Of a stretch of 64,000 bases of DNA, positions 34,302 to 46,569 are shown in pieces (positions within the stretch are counted from its first letter, which is position 1; each line of letters begins with the position of its first letter). The notes below the pieces were generated by a model, which ran no database searches, was not told the origin of the DNA, and worked only from the letters and a program-made list of their open reading frames with translations. The stretch is from Phymorhynchus buccinoides (lineage: Eukaryota > Mollusca > Gastropoda > Neogastropoda > Raphitomidae): contig CM065682.1 of the NCBI GenBank assembly GCA_017654935.2, forward strand, positions 35,950,441 to 36,014,440, in the 5' to 3' direction. The position numbers and the translations under genes were made by a program.

Positions 34302-35250
34302 CTTTTGCAATTACCAATGTTAAATTTGAATTTATTTCATAAACAAGCAAATGATCAATTGCCAAATCATACAGATGATCATGACATAGAATTGTGGCTT
34401 GCTAAATAGTAAATGTTGAGCTTCTTCTTCTCATTCTATTAATCAATCTCCGTTTCTTTTGATAAAAAATATATATCAAAGACAGTTTATGCATTTAAGT
34501 TTTTTAACTATTCTGAACAGCTGAAGAAAATATTTCTAGTTCGAAGATGCAAAAAGATGTATTTCATTTGTCCATAACAATGTATATAATCACTATAGTA
34601 TATACGGCTCTTTTTCTGTGAAAAGGAGGCAAAACTTTACGAACGTAGGGAAGAAAAATAAAAATGTTTGACTTTGAAATATAATAAGCGTGCGTGCCTG
34701 CATAAGTACTTCACAGAAAGTATTAATGCTTTGTCACCTTCTTTCCTGAACATACCCAACTGATTCCACGCTAATAAGTGCCATATAAGCCACCCTAAAA
34801 AGCACATACAGTGAAAATCGCTTAAGTCAAAATTGAAGGAACTTAAATTTTATTTTGATATAGCCAATATGTTGAGCTAAAAAGACTTTTTAACATAAAG
34901 ATTATTAAACTGGGACCCAGAAATTACTGTGAGTTAACCCAGTGTTTTTGAGTTACCCGTTTTTGAGTTATAAGGATTCCACTGTATTCACCCAACAAAC
35001 TTACAAAGACCTTGAACTTTGAACAAATCAAACAACAGCATAACTAACTGAAATTAAAAAGGATTTGTATACAATTTTGTACTTTAGTCACCCCCTCCCC
35101 CACCCCTCATGTTTACTACCCTCAATCCCAAAGTCTAACTCCTTTACCCGATGCCTTTCCACAAAATGGCAGAATGTTGCTTCTCAGTGAAAATGTTCAA
35201 TGCAAAATTTTGATGAGGTTGGGGAGGGGGGACTTAAGTACAATATAGCG

Positions 35251-35497
35251 ATGGTTTGGATTCAAAACAGACTATCTTTAGAATTAGATAGTCCATTGAC
35301 GTATTATTGGATTTATTACAAAAACTAATAACTTGTATCAAACAATGACTGCAGAAATATATAATTGGGGTTTAGATTTTTAGATTTCAGCAGTCTTTCT
35401 TTTTTAATACAAGTTATTAGTTTTCGCAATAACTAAACAAGTTCAATAATATGTCAATGGACTATCTAAAGATAGTCCGTTTTGACTCCAAGCCATC
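35251..35497. mobile_element. Palindromic MITE, copy 1
   Basis: The arms contain ACTAATAACTTGTAT / ATACAAGTTATTAGT and GACTATCT...AGATAGTC, so the ~247-bp element folds almost completely. Confidence 0.65.
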
Positions 35498-35599
35498 AAA
35501 TTTATTTACCCCTATTTTTTTCTCTCCAGAGAGAGGGACAGGAGAAGGGGATTGGGGTAGGGGATGGGGGATCTAGAAGGGGATAGAAGGGGGAAAGAA

Positions 35600-36060
35600 G
35601 TGAGAGGCAGCCTTATTTTGATAATAAAGAACATATTCACCACCAGAGAGTCAATGTCGCTGAGCCCGGACAAGATCTTCTTCAGACGCCCCATCTTGCC
35701 ATGCTCTCCATCATGCATTATGTCGTGCCCCTGACCAAGACCAGGAGGGCCTCAGACTCTCGGGCCAGTGTCACCAAGGAGGAGACCCATTCTGGCCCAC
35801 AGTTGCTGGACAAGGCATCCTTCACCCATCCTGATCTCCACAGGAGGATCATGTCTCCATGTCCGCCCCACTTCCTGTGTTCACTGTCAACTATACGAGG
35901 AAAGACGATGTCCGTCTGATTCACCCACTTATTTTCCTGTCACATGCTTCTCTCCCTCACACAGTTCATCAAGAAACAAAACTGAAGGGAGAATGCCTGT
36001 ACACACTTTAAAAGGATTAAGCCAAGGCCACTGAAATCCTCTCATTCTTTAAGAACAAGC
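35600..36060 (-). pseudogene. Possible coding fragment of unknown family, frame broken
   Basis: GC-rich, non-repetitive stretch. On the minus strand one open frame (35924-35718) reads SEHRKWGGHGDMILLWRSGW and later LARESEALLVLVRG; it then hits a stop, while an overlapping frame carries on as HDGEHGKMGRLKKILSGLSD. A one-frame shift near 35735 would join them. The plus strand is also open, so strand is uncertain. I do not recognise either product. It could be an exon, a retrocopy or chance. Confidence 0.25.
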
Positions 36061-37098
36061 CATCCCTAAACATGGTCAGCACAGTTTTTCAGAACTCCAT
36101 TGACAAGCCACCATTTTCTAACGGACATTAATAATGCCATCCGGCAACGCCATCCCATAATGCTAGCCAGTAGTAGTAGTAGCGAAACTGCTGCAGGGGG
36201 AAAACGAGGCTGGGCAAGCCTGCGACAGCACTCAGGGAGTCCCAGCTGATTACCCAGTGAATCACAGGCACATGGATCAATACTGGTAGTGGCTGAAGCA
36301 TAACCAGCACAAGTGGAATACAACTCAAACTAAGGCACACGAAGAGGGTACAAAGGCTAATCTACTACTACTGATAGCCAAGCACTGGGTTCAATGCTTT
36401 CCCACCCTGTCCTTAATCTTCTTTAGACTGTGGAGTAATTCATGTAAATTCATTGACAAACAGTAGTAACCCCCCCCCCCCCCCCCTTTTCAGCTTTCTA
36501 AGGCCATTTTCTCTCATCTTCATTTTGTCCACCCCCCACCCCAGTGTCCCTTGCCTCACATGCCCTCATGGTATAACTTGAATGGCTAATGCCATCATGA
36601 ATTAACAACAAGCTGCCTCGGTGTGACACTTGTTTGATAATTATGTTCCATGTCCCCCTGACTCACTCACTCAATCCCCTCAAGCCCAGTTCAATTTTCC
36701 TGATGATGTTTTTGTGTTGCAAGGTAGCTGTTCATTTGTTAGCTTGTTTTCGCAAGAGACTGAGAGAGAGAACACTGAACACTTTATTTTTCAAGGATAA
36801 AGATTGTACTTGCAGGTGAGGCCTATTTTAACAACTTGTCCTTGGTACATGGTTAAAGGAAAATAATGACCAGGAACACAAAACAAACAGGAAAATTATA
36901 AATTAGAAACAGGAAACACTCAAACGCACATTTATTTAATCTTTGTTTAATAAAAATGATGTGTTCAATGACCTAGATGACAGAATCATGTGTGTGAATA
37001 TGTGTGTCTCACTATAATTTATGAACAGGAATTATTTGTGTGCTTTTGTTGAATACAGGCAAGATAGGCCTTTTCTCCTCGCTTAATTTTCTTTCACC

Positions 37099-37099
<1 letters not shown>

Positions 37100-37168
<69 letters not shown>

Positions 37169-37255
37169 GTGACACACACACACATAGTGACACACACACG
37201 CACAGTGACACACACACACACACAGTGACACACACACACAGCACACACACACACA
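37100..37255. repeat. (CT)n/(AC)n compound microsatellite
   Basis: CT tract to 37156, then AC units broken by regular AGTGACAC interruptions. Confidence 0.97.
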
Positions 37256-37536
37256 ACCGCCCTGTCTGTATCACCATATACCAATAGCAAACACATAATC
37301 ATTGTCAGTACAGGGAAGAGTACTAATATTGTTTGGCCTGGCAAGCTTCCATCCCTAACATACATCTGGCCATTCTAGTCGCCCCCTCCTTTAGTCCTTC
37401 CCCACTCAGGCCTGTCAATGTAAGTTGTAACTGGCGCTTCTGGCCCCATCTAGCAGGAGTTTCTCTTTGCCAAAAGAGTAAGCCCAGGCTATAACTATAA
37501 GGCAAATTACAAGTCTCAGAAGGGAGCCTAGACAAA

Positions 37537-38094
37537 GGGGCACCCTGACGGAAGAGTTTTTGCAAGAAACACGTCAAGATCACCAGGAAAACACCCTTTA
37601 CAGAGATTAAAACACTCACTTTGCTCTGGTTTCCTAGAAATCAAACCGTCAAATTGGTGATTCCTCCTTGGCGGAGGTGCTGGAAGACAAATTATTTCAG
37701 TGAAAGAGAAGGCTTCCCTTCTTTTCTAATGGCCGCCTGAGTTTAGACCAAATCGTTTGCACGGAATTTCTACAATACAAGTTTATTTAATTTTATTATT
37801 TTTATACCAGTTTACCAAAAAGGAGTTTCGCTCACAACAAAGGATATAGCTCCAATTTTTTTTTTACTGCACTACAAAGAAAATAACATCAACCACAATG
37901 AGTGGCCTCCACCCACCCCATCCAAAACGGCTTCTCTCTCCGGCATCTCCGCCAAGGAGGAATCACCATTTTGACAGTTTGATTTCTAGGAAACTAGAGC
38001 AAAGGGAGTGTTCTGATCCTTGAAAAGGTTGTCTTTCTGGTGATCTTGACGTGTTTCTTGCAAAAAGTCATCTGTCAGGGTCCACCTTTAAGGC
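37537..38094. mobile_element. Foldback element with ~150-bp inverted arms
   Basis: Left arm 37540-37690 and right arm 37935-38092 are inverted copies (both contain TGCAAGAAACACGTCAAGAT and GGTGATTCCTCCTTGGCGGA) around a ~240-bp AT-rich centre. There is no ORF of note. The mobilising family is unknown. Confidence 0.7.
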
Positions 38095-38689
38095 AAGTGG
38101 CTTTCCTTGCAGTAACTTTCCATGACTTTCCTGTATTGTAAAATTACACTGGGTTATGAGTTACATTTAAAATTCTGTAGATCTATAGACTATACTCATT
38201 GTTCTTTGAAACGCTAAGTGTTTTAATATTTTTTAAATTTAATGACAATCAATGTAATACATTGCTATAATGTGATACATTATGTATAAATGACATTGTA
38301 AACTTATGATAGTAGTATTACATAAATCAATATATACATGACACAATTAAATTTGTGATAATTTGACAAAACAAATTCATGACACCATTCCACAGCCAAT
38401 TAAACATTTAGAAGAAATTGATAATTGATACTATGATAGTAAAATAATTTGTATGCATGTATGGAAAGCACAGACATTGCTTCATAATACAGTTTGTGTT
38501 CAGCATTTCAGGTGGTTTTGTTGTTGTTGTTGCAAAAAACATGTTTAAAATTGAGAGGAAGAAAAAGCATAAATAATAAAGACATAAATGAATGAAATGT
38601 CAAAATATGGCCCCAAACAGGAACCTGTCATCACCATGCAGTGATCGCGTTTACTGGTAATTATCAGTAAAATACTGATTGCAAAACCA

Positions 38690-38890
38690 AAATACTGAAA
38701 ACAATTTGACCTGTCAGTCCCAGGGACTGATAATTTTTTGCTAGGACTGATAAATTGTTTAAACAGAGGCTTTAATATTGTGGTTTTCACTGGTTTTTGT
38801 TTCCCTGGGACTGGTTTTGACACTGGTTGCTGGGGGGCATTGTCGCTGATGGGACTGGTTTTCAAAATTCCTAGCGCGATCACTGACCAT
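38690..38890 (+). repeat. Dispersed repeat, also at 43425-43577
   Basis: Shares TATTGTGGTTTTCACTGG, GGGGGGCATTGTCGCTGATG and GGTTTTCAAAATTC in the same orientation. Confidence 0.75.
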
Positions 38891-39179
38891 GATCATGGCA
38901 TGGCAGATTAATATGAACAAATTCTCTATACAATTTTCTCTAAATGCCTTTTGATTTCGCACAATGGTTGTGTCAACATTTTTGCCCCACCCCACTACCA
39001 TTCAGAAACACTACATTAAAAAAAAAAAATACTGCTGAACTAGCCAAAGTGCGTCATCATTTATCACTTTACTTTTCTTTCACTACATTTCTCTGTCTTG
39101 GCATAAGGCTGTGTCAGACCAATTGACATAAGCTAGAACACCAAGGCTACATCAAAATGTTATGTTCTGCATAGTCCAA

Positions 39180-39285
39180 AATCCTCTGAAGTCGGAATGT
39201 GGCTGCGCATGTGGCGGGGTAATAAAAAACGGTCACACATGATGTAATATTCTCATCCCTAGCTGGTGCATTTGTAGTAAATTGT
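39180..39285 (-). repeat. SINE-like repeat family 1, short copy
   Basis: Carries GAAGTCGGAATGTGGCTGC and ATTCTCATCCCTAGCTGGTG; truncated after TTTGTA. Confidence 0.7.
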
Positions 39286-39767
39286 ACTTCGACTTTCGGC
39301 AACAGCATGCAACAACTACATTTCTCTTTGAACACTGTTCTCAGTTATCACGCCACTGAAACAAACTAAAGAAGCTTCTTCAACAAATTCTTGTTGTAAT
39401 TCAGCTATTTGTTGAATTAAGGAAACATGACAAATTAGCACTGGTCAGAGAGTAGTTTCCAAACCCAAATATATGAAATTCAACCGTAGTCGCAAGTGAC
39501 CTGTGATGATTTCTCCTAGATGTAAGTAACTAAGTTAAAGTATCATACAAAATCAAAGCAAAACAAACAACTGTTTGAACTTTATATAACTGACACTCGT
39601 TTTTCCACTGTATTTGTCCTGACCTATTTCAGTCTAGTCTCGATCAATACTTCTGTCAACATCCGCTGAAACAATTGTATGTCTTTACACTAAGCGACTT
39701 TTAAAAAGCAAATTTCTTTGAGCAGTGACGACTACAGAACTAGAAATTGAATTGTATTTTAAAGAAC

Positions 39768-39812
39768 TGCCGTGGCAGAGTGGGTAGAATCGCCAGCTCG
39801 TAAGCACAAATA
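39768..39812 (+). repeat. tRNA-like A-box fragment
   Basis: GCCGTGGCAGAGTGGGTAGA looks like the 5' half of a tRNA-derived SINE head; there is no B box or cloverleaf, so it is not a tRNA gene. Confidence 0.35.
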
Positions 39813-40654
39813 CATACTTGTACATACATACATGCAAAATCCCAGCAATTCTTTTCACAAACGGGCACACACACAGACAATCATGATTAAGACACACTCA
39901 CATGTGTACGCACACATACTTAGCCATAGGCGCATGTGCACACACACATTTGTTTTACACACACACACATATACATATATACACACACACACTTTAATTA
40001 TTTTGTACATGTATGTATCATGAAATCCTTTGGAAAAACAGGCACACACTGACTCAGACGTTCACGCACACTAAGGCCGCATACAGAGTAGATGCAGAAA
40101 TCCCATGCGCAATCTGTAAAAAATATAATTATTATAAGTAAAGGAAAGAAGGAAAAAAATAAAGCGCACGTGTCCGTATTTCCCCTAATCCCTATATTTT
40201 TTCCTTCTTTCTTTTACTTATTTATGGGTTTCTGTGCGTAACTTCCGCATCTAATGTGTCCGCGGCCTAACACTAACAGTCTGACACAAACCAGCTTACA
40301 CAATGTTTTCTTTAGCATAGATCTGTGACTTTTGCAGAGCTTTGTTTGGCTAACATCTTTAGGCTTAAAAATTTGTTTGCCGAGTTGGCGGTAGTTGCAA
40401 TTTTTAATTATAGTTTTGTTAACCGCATATCTTTGCTCAATAGATGCACTAACTTACACAGTTATTGGAGAAAGGGTTAAATTAATTTCAAAATCCCACA
40501 ACTGTGCAATCCCACTCCCAGTCAACTGAACTTATTCTAGACGAATTCTGAGTATACTCGGATCTGCCTCTGGAAAATGCTAGTCAGGGACAAATTCTGA
40601 ATATTCTTGCAATATCAGTTTCTGAGTCTAAAAGTATAACTTCGGCCCAGTCCA

Positions 40655-40875
40655 TTTAACCCCTTCACTGCCAGAGGAAGACTGAGAAATTATCGATTTT
40701 CTTATTATAAAATGTAAAAGAGACCTGTTAGACTCAATCTTATATCTTTCCTGACATGTCTAAACCAAAAATCACCAAATGTTCCAAGGCTGGCTATAAC
40801 ATCAAAAGTTATGACATTATCAATGACATCACACATCCCATAGTAGACATGGGACCGGGCAAGGAACAGGTTAAA
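40655..40875. mobile_element. Diverged TIR element of the same TTTAACC family
   Basis: The left end TTTAACCCCTTCACTGCCA is intact, the right end ggcaaggaacaggttaaa is a decayed mirror of it; 221 bp. Confidence 0.45.
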
Positions 40876-41465
40876 GGAAGAAGATGAAGAAGAACTTGTC
40901 TGAATCCATGTTTTCTCAATCCATACCAACCATATTTTTCGAGTTAAGTACTGCCCTTCATCAATCTTTCATCCATTTATCATTTTTATGTTTGACACTT
41001 TAATTAATTATGTTAATGTTAAAAAAATCAAACATATAGAACCACAGGTCAGAATAAGTTTTCATTAACACTGATTGTAATATTATTACAATAATTGACA
41101 TTGTTCATGAAAACTTATTACTAATATTGTAATAATGAGACAAATTATTCTGAATCTGATTTAAGTGCAAGTAAACACGATTTTGAGGTGAAAGTTTACT
41201 TCAATAAAGCAGCAAAGCTATTGAACTGAATTACAGACAGTGGTGAGTTTTGCTTCACTATTTAATAAGTTAATTAAATTTTTGTCTCAGGCATTCAGAT
41301 TCTGCAACCTGACAAACCAGGCTGTGGCTGATAATTGGGACTCGAAATAAGCGGTGTGGGAGCAACACCACTGTTGGGTTCAGAAGATGGGACAGCAAAA
41401 AAAAAGGAAAGAAAAGACAACCCCCGCGGCAGTGTTTTGAAGGGGTTAAAATACTCAGAAGCATA

Positions 41466-41714
41466 TTAACCCTTTCACCGACAAAGTCGCATTTTAGCAC
41501 CACAGTGATTTAACACCTATGTCACTAAAAGGTATCAAGTTGGGGTCTACTATCCAAAGACCCTATTGTCTTAGTTTTGGGAAGTAAGGATAGACCTTAG
41601 TTTATATATGTCACAGAAAAAAATCCCCAATACTGCAGATGGATTTTGTTCTCTACCCAGGTCAATTTAATGGAAATTTTGGGCTGAAATATGGCTGGCG
41701 GTGAAAGGGTTAAA
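41466..41714. mobile_element. TIR element with TTAACCCTTTCACCG ends
   Basis: TTAACCCTTTCACCGaCA at the left mirrors TGgCGGTGAAAGGGTTAA at the right; 249 bp, no coding potential. It lies just past the CACNB exon 2 donor. Confidence 0.6.
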
Positions 41715-41737
41715 TGGGTACATTAATGATTACTTAC

Positions 41738-41818
41738 CTGTCTGATAAAGCTATTTGAACTGTCGGAAAAACTGCCATCTGATCGTTTGAACTTTCCTTT
41801 CCTCTTTCCTCCTTTACC
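41738..41818 (-). CDS. CACNB: CACNB-type coding exon 2
   Basis: 81 nt between ctttgcag and gtaagt, both strong sites; 27 residues beginning GKGGKRKGKFKRSDGS and ending SSNSFIRQ. This is the diagnostic exon for the beta-subunit family. A TIR element (41466-41714) ends 24 bp beyond the donor, inside the next intron. Confidence 0.75.
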
Positions 41819-44800
41819 CTGCAAAGAGCAACAAGAAAAAATGTGAACATATATCATTGAAACCAGTCTGTATGTTTGGTTACACCACATTAAGGACATA
41901 TATAATTGTTCTGTGAGTGTATGCACATGTAATGTAAACTGTGTTTTTATTTTTTATTTCATCATCAGTAATGACCATACCCATTTCATTATCAGTGTTA
42001 ATCTGGATCTTCAAAATCAGGTGATCAGAAATAGTCAGCGCACAAAATATGCCTCAAGATTTGTAGGTCACACGTATAATTGAAGGGGTCTCAATTCATT
42101 TAACATCTTTTCTACAATTAAAAAAATGTGCATCAGGTGAAAATTTGCTAGGCTTTGCTAATGCTATGCACTGGCCTGAAATCCAATGCATCAGATGGCA
42201 TCAGGGGAGACTTGAGCATCATAGAGTGATAGATCTATGCACATCTAAGAATCAACACTGGGGTAATCAAAATAATGTACGCAGAAGGCAATTTGTGTGA
42301 CCATTTTATGCATTTGTCATCAAAGAGCCAGTTGGGCATCAGTTGAAGGGAGGGGGAGGGGGGAGGGAAGGGTTCAGATCTGAGACTTCCACCAAGGCTG
42401 ATGTTATTGCCTCTGGTGGGAGGGAGTTCCACTCTCACAGGTTCAGGTTCTCACAGGTATCTTTCCGCTGGAAGGCTAGCAGCCTGTAGCGGGTCTTGGA
42501 AGAGTTTGTCCCCTTCGTTGGTCAGGTCACTCCACTTTCGGGAGCTTCTGGTGGCTCTAGACTATACTGGAATTCTCTATAGTACCTGTTTAACCTGCCC
42601 TTAAACAATTTCAAAGAGGGTGCATTAGCTATTTGATCTGGCAGATCATTCTAGGCTGTAACCACTCTCAGCCCAGGCCAAAGTAGTGATTTCTAATGTC
42701 CAGATGGGACGCTTGCTTTCTAACTTTAACCCCTTCACTGCCATCAACGTATTACGTACTGACCTGATGACATCACTGATGATGTCATCAAATGAATAGG
42801 AATAACCCTGATATGCTGGTTTTTGCTCTAACATAATCAAGAGAGTAATATCCCCAGACCATTTTCTCAGATTGGCTCTATCAGTTGTCTCTTTCATGTC
42901 ATGATTTGTCCAATGCTTTTTTCTTTAATTTTCTCTGGCAGTCAAGGGGTTAAAAGAGAATGTCCTCAGATTGTGCGTGATTCCGTGCTAGATGGGAGGA
43001 TTCCCTCACTATCTACACAGTAAAGTCTAAAGACCTTGCTTAAATTTATATGCCTAAATGAGATTGCCTCTGAATCTTCTATTTATTTATAAGCTAGACT
43101 TAAATCGTTAAATAGAGGGTCTCTGATGGTCCTACTCCTAGGAAAGGAGGAGAATAGCTTGTTTTGCAGGATGGCAGGAGATATGTCGACTGATGTGATT
43201 GTCTTCTTGTCTGTCGAGTTGGCAGATAATAGATTGGGGGAACCTTGGGCTGTAAATAGTGTAATGTAAGTGTAACTGATGGAGATGTCCCTGTGGTGAA
43301 ATTTGTAGAAGGTGGATAACCTGGAAGCATGTCTTCTGTCGGCGAGTGGAGTCAGGTGTAGCTGAGTGTACATTTCTTCCACGCTGGATGTCTGGCGATG
43401 CCTGTTCACCACCAAGCAGGCGGGACTGATAGTCTAAATTGCTTAACAGGGGCTTTGCTATTGTGGTTTTCACTGGGTTTTTTGTTTTCTGTGGGACTGA
43501 TTTTGATAAGTACTGGTTGTTGGGGGGCATTGTCGCTGATGGGATTGGTTTTCAAAATTCTTAGAGCGGTCACTGCAATAGCCCAACAAACAATGCCACC
43601 CCCCAAATTTGAAAATCACAAAAGCGTGGCTATCCAAAAACTTTTTTTTAAAGTGTTAAAATTGGGTACGTCCGCTGTTGTTGGCAAGGCAAACAACTGA
43701 AGCGATGTTTCAATAACTGTGATTAATACCCTTATTCTGACTTTTTCCGCTTTTTATTCAGTTCTGGTAAAAGGCAAAAAGAATCCAGAATATGATTATG
43801 TTATGAAAATCGATCAAGAGGAGCAAAAGATAAATGCATGTACTGAGGAAAAAGACCTTGGAGTCGTATTTGACAAAACTCTTACTTTTGATACACATAT
43901 CCATAAAGGGATAAATAAATAAGGCAAATCAGATGTTGGGAATAATTAAAAGAACATTCATTCGTTTACTGTTTAGATAAGGAAACCTTTTTGTTATTAT
44001 ACAAATCATTGGTACGTTCACATTTAGAGTATGGCAATATCATCTGGTACCCCCGTATCTAAAACGTCGGTCAGCTTCTATTGAAAGGGTACAGAGGAGA
44101 GCAACCAAGATGGTTAAAAGTTGTAAAGATTTCAATTACCAAGAAAGATTAATTTTTTTAAACCTTCATTCATTAAAAGGAAGACGTGTTAGGGGAGACC
44201 TTATAGAAGTTATACAGATATGTACAAAATTTTTAACAACTTAGAGTAACTTAGACGACATTAGCATTGATTCTCTTTTTACACTATCCATTTATAACAG
44301 CACTAGAAATCATGAGGGAAAATTACATATACAGCGTTGTAATACTAACAGGCGTAAACATTGTTTTAGTAATCGAGTTGCTAACCTCTGGAAGTTACTA
44401 ACACCTAACCTAAAAAGAGCACCAACACTAAATACCTTAAAAAATCTCCTTGACAACTTAGATGAAAATTTTAGTCAACTATTTTTCGAACATGATGATT
44501 GAATTACAATCGTCATTTTAAATTTTTGGATTAGATTAGATTAGAAATAGGGACGAAAAAAATATAGCCGTTAGGCTTTCAAAGTCCCATCTTTGTGTTT
44601 TTATTTTTATTTTTACATACTCAAGGTATATCGTGCACTCAGGTTTTTGCGTTGAATTAATCATCGTATTCATACATTATGTCTTTATAAAATTTTAACT
44701 GGTCGAGCTCATTTTTAAAGCTGTTAGTATTAGGTGCTCTCTTAATGTTAGTTGGTAGTTGATTCCATAAACTTTATGATAAAGCCATTAAACTAAGGTG

Positions 44801-45572
44801 CAACTCTGTTAGTAAAAGAATAGAAAAGGCATGCTTATGCAAACACAACAGTGTCAATGAAGGGACGTTTATAAGACACGAGGCTTAGGCTTCATTGAGC
44901 CAGTCCCACACTATACTATGCTATACTATTTACTAGATCTAAAACTAGTAAAAGACATGAAGGCATGGACTGATGGAGGGGGTAAAAAGGCAGAAAAAAT
45001 AGGCAATGAGGGGGTGGGGCTGGGGTGGTGGGGGTGGTTGTCGGCAGTTGTGCTTCCATAGAAAAGAAAAACAATAGACTAATAGTCCTGTGCAAAGTAC
45101 AATCTACCAATCGTGCATTTTTTTGGCAAGAAAAACAATAGACTATTTTTTTTTTTTTAATACTAATAAGTCCTGTACAGCGTACAATCTACCATTGTAC
45201 CAATCATGTAATCACTTTTTTTGTTAGCACCATTGGTACTTAGCACTATGAGTGACTACGGAATTTTATTTCTACAAATATATAGGCTTATGTTTTTGGC
45301 CTATAATAATTAATATGCCTGGCTAAGGTCTCGAGTACATCATCATGGACATCATGCATTTGATTGCGATTGTCTCATGGATTCATTGGAATGGTTCTCA
45401 TTTATCATTGTTCTAAATCAGTAAATGTTCCAAACACACAATGGAATCATGGACTGATACTTGTTGTTATCATAATAACTAAAAGTTCAGCAATATGTTC
45501 CGTCCTTACCTGTGAAACTGGTGGCATATCTTGGTCTATGAAGTCTTGGAATTGAGATGCTGGCTGCGCCAT
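41738..45572 (-). CDS. CACNB: Voltage-gated calcium channel beta subunit, N-terminal exons
   Basis: Two phase-0 exons, 45572-45510 and 41818-41738, encode 48 residues: MAQPASQFQDFIDQDMPPVS(Q) and then KGKFKRSDGSFSDSSNSFIR with flanking G, K, R and Q residues. The basic KRSDGS...S-S-FIRQ block directly before a phase-0 junction is the conserved N-terminal segment of CaV beta subunits, which continues in the family as a GSADSYTS-type segment and then SH3 and guanylate-kinase-like domains. The protein binds the alpha-1 I-II linker of the channel at the membrane and controls its trafficking and gating. The ATG is preceded in frame by a TAG stop two codons upstream. Later exons are missing from the window as far as I can see. 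Intron 1 (3.7 kb) holds LINE debris. Confidence 0.72.
42400..43430 (-). pseudogene. Possible second LINE-derived fragment, split by a TIR element
   Basis: The minus strand contains YTQLHLTPLADRRHASRLST FYKFHH, resembling the post-RT region of LINE polyproteins in which a DRR/RR motif precedes LxxxYKI. The rest is degenerate. The 230-bp TIR element at 42725-42954 sits inside. Family assignment is weak. Confidence 0.4.
42725..42954. mobile_element. TIR element with TTTAACCCCTTCACTGCCA ends
   Basis: The left end TTTAACCCCTTCACTGCCA is mirrored by TGGCAGTCAAGGGGTTAAA; 230 bp. The interior includes a GATGACATCA...TGATGTCATC hairpin at about 42764-42790. Confidence 0.65.
43725..44545 (+). pseudogene. 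LINE 3' end fragment (CR1/Jockey-like), CACNB intron 1
   Basis: A first frame reads KIDQEEQKINACTEEKDLGV VFDKTLTFDTHI (split here at 20 residues); across frameshifts follow LLYKSLVRSHLEYGNIIWYP, IERVQRRATKMV and LNLHSLKGRRVRGDLIEV. This order is typical of the C-terminal part of CR1-like LINE polyproteins. It ends with a short GATTAGATTAGATTAG tail, a typical LINE 3' end repeat. Confidence 0.7.
45510..45572 (-). CDS. CACNB: CACNB-type coding exon 1
   Basis: 63 nt from ATG to a gtaagg donor; 21 residues, acidic and Gln-rich. Beta-subunit N-termini are variable between promoters, so this exon alone is not diagnostic; it is assigned through its phase-0 junction to exon 2. The promoter should lie right of 45573. 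Confidence 0.65.
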
Positions 45573-46231
45573 ATTAGCTTCCTGACCATCGCTGGTATGG
45601 ATGCCATAAGCACTTCAGCGATACTCCTGTTCATCAGATTCTTTCTCACACGCTGATCGCGAAAACTAAGCTAGCAGGTGCGGTTAGGCTATTCATCCAC
45701 GAATATCCATAATGTACATTGCTGGTGACTCAGAGGAACATCATTGTTCGAAGTCGGTCATATTTTCACAGTAACGTTGCTTCCTAACCTACAGATGTTG
45801 ACTTATTTTAGAGACCCTCCAGGATCAATTTTAATTAACATCACATTATATTTCTGGTCTTTGATCTACCAACCTCTAGAAGGTAATGTAATAAACGCTT
45901 TGTGTGCTCTTGTTTATTAACATAGAATTTGTTAGAGCGTTGCAAAATTATGAATGCACTTTTCATCAGTCTGAGTTACCATTCCATGAATCCTTACGGG
46001 TTACGAATACAAAGCCAATGACGACACACGGAGTAGCAAACTAGCATTTCATTGGCTCTACGATGTGATGCACCTGAGAAAATCTTCAAAAGCATAAAAA
46101 CAATTCTATTATGCCGAGGGTTTCCTAACATGTATAGTTAACAATGTCCCATAATATTATGTGCCCTTACAGAATTAAAAATCAAACCAGGATTATATGC
46201 TTATTGTACGTCAAATATTGTGACCTCCCCC

Positions 46232-46263
<32 letters not shown>

Positions 46264-46402
46264 ACACACACCACACCCGTTATAATCGATATTATTTGTT
46301 CAAAACAAGTCAGTATCACAATTAGCCACCTAATAAAACAAAGCATACTGAAATCTACCAATTATCTACAACTTCAAAATGTTTATGCCAGTCAGTCCTG
46401 TC

Positions 46403-46529
46403 TGATGAGACGAATGCTAAACATTAACACTCGTCTCATGGGTAAAATGTGACTGAAATTTGCTTTATTTCATGAGATAATTGGCATGGGCTTCTTACCC
46501 GCCCATGGGCTTTTTACCCCGTCTTCCCC
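46403..46529. mobile_element. Palindromic MITE, 5'-truncated copy C
   Basis: About 127 bp corresponding to the centre and right arm of copies A and B, ending in CGTCTTCCCC before TA. The left arm is absent. Confidence 0.75.
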
Positions 46530-46569
46530 TATACAAGTCTGGTGGACTTGGCAAAGTACGTCTTGCCCA

